DNA of 6,477 nucleotides, from the NCBI GenBank assembly GCA_023416455.1, contig JAEZHQ010000512.1, forward strand, positions 1 to 6,477, given 5' to 3'. Positions 1-5,256 of this stretch are shown here, piece after piece. The DNA comes from Pseudomonadota bacterium. GTDB lineage: Bacteria > Pseudomonadota > Alphaproteobacteria > Azospirillales > Azospirillaceae. A model generated the notes under the pieces. The model had not been told where the DNA came from and did not search any database. It saw only the letters and a list, made by a program, of their open reading frames with translations. How positions within the stretch are numbered: the stretch's first letter is position 1; each line of letters opens with the position of its first letter. Both the position numbers and the translations under genes were made by a program.

Positions 1-1044
1 GCCCTGGCCGGGGCGGCCTTCACCTACGACAACGCGCTGGCCGTCATCGCCCTGACCGCCTGCGGGCGGGCCGAGCCGGCCCGGCGCATCGGCGAGGCCC
101 TGCTGTCCGCCGCCACCGAGGACCGCGCGGGGGCTGCCGGGCGGCTGCGCAACGCCTACCGCGCCGGGGCGCAGGGCGAACGGCCAATCCCGCCCATGGG
201 CTGGTGGGACGGGGCGGCGAACCGCTGGCTGGAGGACGCCTACCAGGTCGGCAGCGCCACCGGAAACGTCGCCTGGGGCGGGCTGGCCCTGCTGACGCTC
301 GGCGAGGCGACGGGCGAGACGCGCTTTCGCGACGGCGCGGCGCGGCTGGGCGCCTGGGTCGTGGAGCATGCGCGCGACCCGCGCGGGCCGGGCGGCTTCA
401 CCGGCGGTGTCCAGGGCTTCGACGACGCGCCGCGACCGCTCGGCTGGAAATCGACCGAGCACAACACCGACCTGGCCGCCCTGTTCGACTGGCTGGGCCG
501 CGCCGGGGCGCCGGGGGCGTGGTCCGGCCCGGCCCGGGAGGCGCGGGCCTTCCTGGACGCCCTGTGGGACGCGGATGGCGGCTGCTTCCCCATCGGCACC
601 GGCCCCGACGGCGAGACCGTCAGCCACGCCACCTCGGGCCTCGACGCCCAGCTCTGGCCCCTGCTGCTGCCCGACTCGCCGGAGCGGTGGCGGCGGGCGC
701 TGGCCTGCGCCGAGCGCCGCCACGCCGTGACGGGGGGCTTCGACTTCAACGACGACCGCGACGGCCTGTGGGTGGAGGGGACGGCGCAGGCGGCGCTGGT
801 CTACCGCGCCCTCGGCCGTCCGAAGGAGGCGGAGCGGCTGTTCGCCGTGCTCCTGCGGGAGGCCAGTCCCGGCGGCTACCTGTGGGCGACCCGCGAGCCC
901 AGCGTCACCACCGGCCTCGCCATCGGCCCCGACAGCACCACCGACGATTTCCGCTACCACCGCCGCCCGCATCTGGGGGCGACGGCCTGGGCGGCGCTGG
1001 CGGCGCTGGGCTGGAACCCCTTCACCGGGCGCTTCCTGCCTTAA
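1..1044 (+). CDS. Uncharacterised alpha/alpha-toroid (six-hairpin glycosidase-like) protein, C-terminal part
   Basis: The frame is open from the first base, so the N-terminus lies outside the window; 347 residues are visible, ending in TAA at 1042-1044. An internal ATG at 196 is not a credible start because conserved-looking sequence (TYDNALAVIAL at residues 8-18, LRNAYRAG further on) precedes it. The protein is a run of amphipathic helix pairs rich in Ala, Leu and Trp, the pattern of (alpha/alpha)6-barrel enzymes. Blocks that look conserved are YQVGSATGNVAW (81-92), GGFTGGVQGF (131-140), KSTEHNTDL (150-158, with acidic residues that could be catalytic) and a C-terminal HLGATAWAALAALGWNPF. 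I recall similar proteins in other GC-rich Proteobacteria, mostly annotated hypothetical, some near polysaccharide genes. A sugar-processing role is an inference from the fold, and no substrate can be named. It converges with the HNH nuclease gene. Coding status is very sure; function is weak. Confidence 0.8.
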   Translation, partial: ALAGAAFTYDNALAVIALTACGRAEPARRIGEALLSAATEDRAGAAGRLRNAYRAGAQGERPIPPMGWWDGAANRWLEDAYQVGSATGNVAWGGLALLTLGEATGETRFRDGAARLGAWVVEHARDPRGPGGFTGGVQGFDDAPRPLGWKSTEHNTDLAALFDWLGRAGAPGAWSGPAREARAFLDALWDADGGCFPIGTGPDGETVSHATSGLDAQLWPLLLPDSPERWRRALACAERRHAVTGGFDFNDDRDGLWVEGTAQAALVYRALGRPKEAERLFAVLLREASPGGYLWATREPSVTTGLAIGPDSTTDDFRYHRRPHLGATAWAALAALGWNPFTGRFLP

Positions 1045-1053
1045 CGGCCTCCC

Positions 1054-1080
1054 GGGCGCCGCCCATCGGCGGGGCGTCCC
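1054..1080. terminator. Possible stem-loop between convergent genes
   Basis: In the 48-bp gap between two convergent stop codons, CCGCC (1059-1063) and GGCGG (1068-1072) form a 5-bp stem around a CATC loop. Flanking GGGCG and CGTCCC can extend it with small bulges. No T-tract follows on either strand, so a classical intrinsic terminator is not shown. GC-rich stems also arise by chance in such a genome. Confidence 0.25.
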
Positions 1081-1092
1081 GCCGCGGCCGGC

Positions 1093-1914
1093 TCATGGTC
1101 CCTGCCGCTCGCCGATCAGCGGGGTCCGGGCGGCGGTCGGACCCTCGCAGGCGCTGAGGATGTTGCCGACGGTGACCCGCTCCCGCTCATCCATGCTCAG
1201 CCGCCAGCGCGCCTTGACGGCGATCCAGTCGACGACGTAGGGGCAGAGCGCGTCCGGCCACGGCGGCAGCCAGTCCTCCGGACCCTTGGAACCCTTGGCG
1301 CGGTTGGCGGCGGCGGAGGCGGCGAGCAGCGTCAGGGGGTCGGTCAGGTCGTTGGCGTAGGCGGCCCGCTTCTCCCGCGGCCAGTCGTAGCCGCCGCTGC
1401 CGTAGGCTTCCTCCAACGGCACGCGATGGTCGATGTCGAGCTGGCGCGGGTCGGTGAAGGTCTCCCCCGTGTAGGGATCGTGCCAGACCCCCGAGAGCAC
1501 GGAACAGCGGTCGGCCGACAGGACCGCCGGCTCGGCGGAATCGCGGATCAGCACCTCCTCCCGCGTGTTCAGGCAGCCGCCTCCGGGAGAGAGCCAGTGC
1601 GGCCAGTCCTCGCGCCGGTAGCCGCGGTTCATTTCCGGCTCCACGCGGATGCCGTCAAGCTCGGCCCGGACATGGGCGTAGTCGATGGCTGGCTCGACCC
1701 GCCCCTCCGGGGTGGGCGCCGCCGGTGGCCGGCCGGCGGTGCGCCCGCGCTCCGGCGGCGCCTCCCGCCCGATCAGCACGTCCAGCGTGCCGTGCGGCAG
1801 CAGCTCGTAGCGTTCCAGGAGAAACACGGCTCCGATCAGGAGCAGGACGGCGACCAGCCCGCCCAGGGAGAAGGAGCGGCCGCGCCGGGGCGTTCCGGGT
1901 TTCCGTCTCGCCAT
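1093..1914 (-). CDS. Membrane-anchored HNH nuclease, DUF1524 / GmrSD C-terminal type
   Basis: The product is 273 residues. A basic N-terminus (nine Arg/Lys in the first 13) precedes one hydrophobic segment at about 15-33, which predicts a signal anchor with the rest in the periplasm. A Pro/Ala/Arg-rich linker (about 50-75) leads to the nuclease domain. Its core is LDIDHRVPLEEAYGSG (159-174) with His163 as the likely general base, then ANDLTDPLTLLAA (187-199), NRAKGSKGPEDWLPP (204-218) and CPYVVDWIAVKARW (224-237). This order is typical of stand-alone exported DUF1524 HNH proteins known from actinobacteria and others. Four cysteines (114, 137, 224, 256) could form disulfides, agreeing with export. 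The start is supported by a GGAGGAA Shine-Dalgarno sequence six bases upstream. The likely activity is metal-dependent DNA cleavage outside the cytoplasm (nutrient or DNA scavenging, or attack on foreign DNA); this is inferred. No restriction or immunity partner is adjacent. Confidence 0.88.
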   Translation of the reverse strand: MARRKPGTPRRGRSFSLGGLVAVLLLIGAVFLLERYELLPHGTLDVLIGREAPPERGRTAGRPPAAPTPEGRVEPAIDYAHVRAELDGIRVEPEMNRGYRREDWPHWLSPGGGCLNTREEVLIRDSAEPAVLSADRCSVLSGVWHDPYTGETFTDPRQLDIDHRVPLEEAYGSGGYDWPREKRAAYANDLTDPLTLLAASAAANRAKGSKGPEDWLPPWPDALCPYVVDWIAVKARWRLSMDERERVTVGNILSACEGPTAARTPLIGERQGP

Positions 1915-1920
1915 GCCCGC

Positions 1921-1946
1921 TTCCTCCGCGCAGACCGCTTCGGAGG
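1921..1946 (-). promoter_or_regulatory. Hairpin that could mask the HNH gene ribosome binding site
   Basis: On the minus strand CCTCCG (plus 1941-1946) can pair with CGGAGG (plus 1923-1928) across a 12-base loop. The second arm is part of the Shine-Dalgarno sequence of the HNH nuclease gene, which lies six bases before its ATG. Pairing in the mRNA would hide the ribosome binding site. The arms are directly visible; regulation is inferred, and six GC pairs could be chance here. Confidence 0.3.
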
Positions 1947-2028
1947 GTCAACAGGCGCCGCCGGGAAAAGAAACGCCCCGCCCACGGTCGTACCGCCGAG
2001 GAGGCGCCCGGAACGGCAGGCGCCGCCG

Positions 2029-2928
2029 TCACGCCCAGACCGGCTCCGGCAGGCTGTCGGTCAGCAGGCGGGCGACGAGGTCGGCGCCGTCGCTCCGCCG
2101 GCCCGCCGCGACCAGGAGCGCCAGCTCGGTTTCCGGCAGAGGCGGCAACCCGTCCGGCGGGCCGAGGCGGCGGGTGCCCGGCGGCAGGGCGCTGAGCGGA
2201 AGCACGCTGACCCCGAGCCCGCCGGCCACCGCCGCCCGCACGCCGGCGTGGTTGGGGCTGGAGTAGGCGACGCGCCACGCCCGTCCGGCCCGGTCCAACT
2301 CGTGAACCGCACGGTTGCGGTAGACGCAGCCCTGGGGAAACAGCACCAGCGGCAGCGGATCCTCCCGGTGCAGGGGGGAGTCGGCCGGCCCGACCCAGCA
2401 CAGCGGCTCCCGCCACGCCGTCCGGGCGCCGGAGCGCCCCGGCTCCTGCTTGACCAGGGCCAGATCGAGGTCTCCGGCCTCCAGGTCGGCGCGCAGCCGC
2501 ACCGACAGGTCGCAGCGCACGTCCAGCCGCACCCGGCGGTTCTGCCGGGCGAAGCCGGCGAGCAGCCCGGGCAGCCGCTCCACCGCATAGTCCTCGGGCA
2601 CGCCGAGCCGCACCAGCTCCGGCGCCGCCTGGCCGGACAGCGCGCTGCGCGCCTCGTCGTTCAGCGCCAGCAGGCGCCGGGCGTATCCGAGCAGCCGCTC
2701 GCCGTCGTCGGTCAACGCCACCAGACGGCTGTTGCGGTCCAGCAGCGGCCGGCCGAGCTGCTCCTCCAGCCGGCGAATCTGCTGGCTGACCGTCGACTGG
2801 GTCTTGTGCACGCGCTCCCCCGCCCGGGTGAAGCCGCCGGCGTCCACCACCGACACGAAGGTGCGCAGAAGGCCGAGATCCATCTCACGCATGGCCGGAC
2901 CATTCACATTATGAATGGAATGGATCAT
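2029..2928 (-). CDS. LysR-family transcriptional regulator, LrhA-like
   Basis: The 299-residue product has the usual LysR layout: an N-terminal winged helix-turn-helix, a linker helix and a two-lobed effector domain (about 105-290). The DNA-binding region reads DLGLLRTFVSVVDAGGFTRAG (17-37), then TQSTVSQQIRRLEEQLGRPLL (43-63). GYARRLLALNDEA after the wing, and later blocks such as AVAGGLGVSVLP, resemble the LrhA/PecT branch. The start is uncertain. ATG at 2928 has a weak GAG five bases upstream and gives an N-terminal extension about as long as that of LrhA. However, its first dozen codons are unusually AT-rich and cover a palindrome. In-frame ATGs at 2892 and 2883 start nearer the conserved domain but lack a good Shine-Dalgarno sequence. 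It is divergent from the EamA exporter gene, the classic arrangement for a LysR regulator and its target. The effector is unknown. Confidence 0.92.
   Translation of the reverse strand: MIHSIHNVNGPAMREMDLGLLRTFVSVVDAGGFTRAGERVHKTQSTVSQQIRRLEEQLGRPLLDRNSRLVALTDDGERLLGYARRLLALNDEARSALSGQAAPELVRLGVPEDYAVERLPGLLAGFARQNRRVRLDVRCDLSVRLRADLEAGDLDLALVKQEPGRSGARTAWREPLCWVGPADSPLHREDPLPLVLFPQGCVYRNRAVHELDRAGRAWRVAYSSPNHAGVRAAVAGGLGVSVLPLSALPPGTRRLGPPDGLPPLPETELALLVAAGRRSDGADLVARLLTDSLPEPVWA
2901..2917. promoter_or_regulatory. Palindrome with T-N11-A, candidate LysR operator
   Basis: CATTCA-CATTA-TGAATG is a perfect 6-bp inverted repeat with a five-base centre. It contains the T-N11-A pattern (T2903, A2915) expected of LysR-type binding sites. 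The site stands out as AT-rich in a GC-rich window and lies between the LysR and EamA genes. On the minus strand CATAAT (2908-2913) matches five of six bases of a sigma-70 -10 box for the regulator. On the plus strand TTCACA (2903-2908) resembles a -35 box for the exporter, but no convincing partner -10 is seen. Confidence 0.55.
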
Positions 2929-2933
2929 ACCAT

Positions 2934-2949
2934 CTCATTTCCAAATGAG
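2934..2949. promoter_or_regulatory. Second palindrome in the LysR/EamA control region
   Basis: CTCATTT-CC-AAATGAG is a 7-bp perfect inverted repeat with a two-base centre. It sits 17 bases from the 2901-2917 palindrome, about three helical turns centre to centre. LysR tetramers often occupy a recognition site plus a second activation site, so this may be the second contact. The half-sites differ, so binding of another protein is possible. Confidence 0.45.
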
Positions 2950-3033
2950 AAGCGGCGGCGCCATCCTGCCTGCGACGCCTTGCCGGCCTCCCGCGGGAGG
3001 GCGGCGGCCCGGACCGCAACAGAGAGGCCCGCC

Positions 3034-3987
3034 ATGTCCCACCCGACCGCTGCGGGGGGTCGATCCCCCGCCACCCAGGCCGCCGCGGCGAACGGCGCAC
3101 CCCTGCATCTCGTGCTGCCCTTCTGCCTGGCCTGGAGTTCGGCCTTCGCCGCCGGCAAGGTCAGCCTGCTCGACTCCCCGCCGCTGCTCCTGCTGGCCCT
3201 GCGCTTCCTCATCGCCGGGGCCATCCTCACGGCGGTGGCCGCCCTGCGCGGCGAGCATCGCGGGCTGGACGGGCGGACGCTGGCCGTGCTGGTTCTGCTC
3301 GGCGTCCTGAACCACGCGCTCTACCTCGGCCTCAGCTACAGCGGCATGACCATGGTGTCGTCCGGTCTCGCCGCCCTCGTCATCAGCGCCAACCCGGTGC
3401 TGGTCGCGGCGGCGGCGGCCGTCCTGCTGGGCGAGGCGATGAGCTGGCGCAAGGCCGCCGGCCTGGCGCTGGGGGTGGCGGGGGTGGCCCTGGTGGTGCG
3501 CGGCCGGCTGGGCGCCGGACTGGACGCGCCGGCCGGGATCGCGCTGGTGGTCGGCGCGCTCGGCGCGCTGGTGGCCGGGACGCTGCTGTTCAAGCGCCTG
3601 GCGCCGAAGGCCGGCCTGATCGCCGGTACCGGGGTGCAGGTGCTGTCGGCCGGCCTGCTGCTGCTGCCGGTCGCCCTGGCGGTCGAGGATGCCGGCGCCC
3701 TGCGCCTGACCGGCCGGCTGGCCGCCTCGCTCGCCTTCCAGGTGCTGGTGGTGTCGATCGGCGCCTATCTGCTGTGGTTCCGCCTGCTGGAGCGCAGCTC
3801 GGCGACGGAGGCCAGCGCCTTCCACTTCCTGATGCCGCCGCTGGGGCTGCTGTTCGGCTGGGCGATCCTGGACGAGGCGGTCCAGCCCTGGGACATGCTC
3901 GGCCTGCTGCCCGTGGTCCTGGGCATCCGGCTGGTCACGCAGGCCGGGCCGCCGGCCCCGCCGATGGTCAGGGCATGCGCCCGGTGA
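3034..3987 (+). CDS. EamA-domain (DMT superfamily) inner-membrane transporter, probable exporter
   Basis: The ATG at 3034 follows AGAGAGG with six bases between, the best ribosome site in the region, and gives 317 residues. After a short polar N-terminus (about 1-22) there are about ten hydrophobic segments in two homologous EamA repeats, roughly 24-155 and 165-305. Family marks include SPPLLLLALRF (48-58), SGMTMVSSGLAALVISANPVLVA in the first repeat, and LLGEAMSWRKAAGLALGVAGVALV closing it. The second repeat closes with AILDEAVQPWDMLGLLPVVLGI. Such proteins are drug/metabolite transporters, many exporting amino acids or other small metabolites; the substrate cannot be read from sequence. The divergent LysR gene and shared palindromes suggest induction by that regulator. 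Its last 20 bases overlap the convergent epimerase gene. The reading frame stays open far upstream of 3034, but that part is antisense to other genes and is not coding. Confidence 0.93.
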   Translation: MSHPTAAGGRSPATQAAAANGAPLHLVLPFCLAWSSAFAAGKVSLLDSPPLLLLALRFLIAGAILTAVAALRGEHRGLDGRTLAVLVLLGVLNHALYLGLSYSGMTMVSSGLAALVISANPVLVAAAAAVLLGEAMSWRKAAGLALGVAGVALVVRGRLGAGLDAPAGIALVVGALGALVAGTLLFKRLAPKAGLIAGTGVQVLSAGLLLLPVALAVEDAGALRLTGRLAASLAFQVLVVSIGAYLLWFRLLERSSATEASAFHFLMPPLGLLFGWAILDEAVQPWDMLGLLPVVLGIRLVTQAGPPAPPMVRACAR

Positions 3988-4897
3988 GGGTGGCCCCCAA
4001 CCCCTGGAGCAGGCCGACGTGGCACCCCTCCCCGAAGGCCGCGCGCAGGCGCGACGGGTCGCCGATGGAGACGCGGATGTCGCCGATGCGCGCCGGCTGG
4101 TGGCGGCGCGGGACGCGGCTTCCGCACAGCTCCTGAAGCACTTCGAGCAGCATGAGCAGCGACGTCGGCCGCCCGGTGCAGAGGTTGTAAAGCTCGGCGT
4201 CCCGCGGCCCCCGCTCCATCGCCCGGACGAGGAAGCGGACGACGTCGCCGACGAAGACGAAGTCGCGCACCTGCTGCCCGTCGCCATGGATGTCCACCCC
4301 CTCGCCGCGCGCGACCCGGCGGGCGAAGATGGAGATCACGCCGGAATAGGGCGAACCCGGGTCCTGGCGCGGCCCGTAGACGTTGAAGAAGCGGAAGCCC
4401 ACGGTGGGCACGGCGTGGCCTTCCCAGGCGACCCGCGCGTGCAGCTCGCAGCCCAGCTTGTCGGCGCCGTAGGCGGACAACGGGCGTGTCGCCGAGTCCT
4501 CCCGGAGCGGTGTCTCCGGGTTGTCGCCGTAGACCGCGGCGGAGGAGGCGTAGACCACCGGAAGCGGGGGGCGGGTCCCGTCGGCGCGCGCCGCCTCGAA
4601 CACCGTGACGGCGCCCGACAGGTTGGTCCGGTGGGTCTCCGCCCACAGCTCGCGCGCGCGCTGGACGGAGGCCACGGCGGCCAGGTGGAAGACGCCGTCC
4701 ATTCCCTCCATGGCCTGGCGCACCGCCTCGGGATCGGCGACGTCGCCGACGACGAGGCGGGCGGCCGGCGGCTTGTTCTCCAGCCGTCCGGTGGACAGGT
4801 TGTCGAGGATGGTGACCCAATGGCCGTCGGCGATCAGCCGGTCGGCCAGGTGCGACCCGATGAAACCGCAGCCGCCGGTCACGAGGTAGTGGGCCAT
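3968..4897 (-). CDS. NAD-dependent nucleotide-sugar epimerase/dehydratase (extended SDR, GalE/WbpP-like)
   Basis: The 309-residue protein has an N-terminal Rossmann fold with TGGCGFIGSH (7-16, GxxGxxG), Asp32 ending beta-2 for NAD ribose binding, and GDVADPEAV (51-59). The catalytic set is Ser118/Ser119 with Tyr143-x-x-x-Lys147 (YGADK). NVYGPRQDP (172-180) and GDGQQVRDFV (205-214) belong to the sugar-nucleotide side. The length is normal for UDP-hexose 4-epimerases. In GDIRVSIGD (272-280), Ser277 aligns by eye with the gatekeeper that is Tyr299 in E. coli GalE and Ser306 in WbpP. A small residue there would leave room for N-acetylated sugars, so UDP-GlcNAc/GalNAc epimerisation is plausible but unproven. 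The ATG at 4897 is chosen because GGAAAGGA lies about six bases upstream and the Rossmann motif starts immediately. It likely acts in cytoplasmic surface-polysaccharide precursor synthesis, yet no glycosyltransferase gene is adjacent. Confidence 0.92.
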   Translation of the reverse strand: MAHYLVTGGCGFIGSHLADRLIADGHWVTILDNLSTGRLENKPPAARLVVGDVADPEAVRQAMEGMDGVFHLAAVASVQRARELWAETHRTNLSGAVTVFEAARADGTRPPLPVVYASSAAVYGDNPETPLREDSATRPLSAYGADKLGCELHARVAWEGHAVPTVGFRFFNVYGPRQDPGSPYSGVISIFARRVARGEGVDIHGDGQQVRDFVFVGDVVRFLVRAMERGPRDAELYNLCTGRPTSLLMLLEVLQELCGSRVPRRHQPARIGDIRVSIGDPSRLRAAFGEGCHVGLLQGLGATLTGRMP

Positions 4898-5256
4898 GCG
4901 CGTCCTTTCCCGGAGGGGTTCGTCCTGCGTTCCGATTGTTGTCACGCGGCGGCGGCGCGAACAGGACATCTTCGGGATGAGAGGGCGGCGCAAGGGATGC
5001 CGCAGCGGTTCCGTTCGGGGGATCGCCGGCGAATCGGCCGGGCCGCGGCGGACTCCCGGGCCGGAGAGGCGGGACCGATGGTTCAACAGGCTTATCCACG
5101 GCCTTATGCACCGATCTGTGGATAAGTCCGGTCAAGCGCCCGGGGGGAGCGCCGCCGCGACCGTTCCGGGTGGAAGAAGCCCTGGCCGGACGGCGCGCGG
5201 CGGCGTATGTGTGGGCCGCCATCGCGAATGGTTCGCAACACTCGGGGTCCCCTTCC
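4898..5256. other. Divergent intergenic region between epimerase and hydroxy-acid dehydrogenase genes
   Basis: This 359-bp stretch separates two divergently read genes and should hold both promoters. It contains the epimerase Shine-Dalgarno sequence (about 4904-4911, minus strand) and the DnaA-box-like cluster at 5089-5128. I found no convincing sigma-70 -35/-10 pair on either strand and no small gene with a credible ribosome site. Frames open through it read as low-complexity Arg/Gly/Pro-rich sequence. Confidence 0.6.
5089..5128. promoter_or_regulatory. Cluster of three DnaA-box-like 9-mers with an inverted repeat
   Basis: TTATCCACG (5092-5100) differs by one base from the DnaA box TTATCCACA. 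TTATGCACC (5104-5112) fits TTATNCACA with one mismatch. TGTGGATAA (5117-5125) is the exact consensus on the minus strand. The first two are 12 bases apart in an imperfect 12-bp tandem repeat. The outer two form a perfect 9-bp inverted repeat, CTTATCCAC/GTGGATAAG (5091-5099, 5118-5126). DnaA binding is inferred. No AT-rich unwinding region is seen, so this is more likely a regulatory or DnaA-titrating site than a full origin. Confidence 0.5.

Noticed and set aside
1915..2028. A small gene or LysR terminator in the gap between the two minus-strand genes.
   Set aside because: No short frame has a credible ribosome site, and the GC-rich repeats (GGCGCC types) do not form a clear stem followed by a T-tract on the minus strand.
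1093..2928. A defence island or two-gene restriction system made of the HNH nuclease and its neighbours.
   Set aside because: The nuclease is predicted to be exported, its neighbours are a LysR regulator and a toroid-like enzyme, and no ATPase, methylase or immunity gene is present.
1426..3033. An open plus-strand frame running upstream of the EamA gene, which could suggest one very large fusion protein.
   Set aside because: The upstream part is antisense to the HNH and LysR genes, is rich in Arg/Gly/Gln/Pro without motifs, and a strong ribosome site lies before the ATG at 3034. It is a GC-rich shadow frame.
2935..4287. A long minus-strand open frame opposite the EamA gene.
   Set aside because: Rich in Gln/Arg/Gly/His with no recognisable domain; the plus strand encodes a clear ten-segment transporter.
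4019..5125. A long plus-strand open frame opposite the epimerase gene.
   Set aside because: Low-complexity composition without family motifs, while the opposite strand shows a complete SDR epimerase with all catalytic residues and a good ribosome site.
4898..5256. Replication origin, because of the DnaA-box-like cluster.
   Set aside because: Only three boxes, no AT-rich unwinding region, and no dnaA, dnaN, hemE, parAB or rep gene nearby in the window. A regulatory or titration site is the safer reading.
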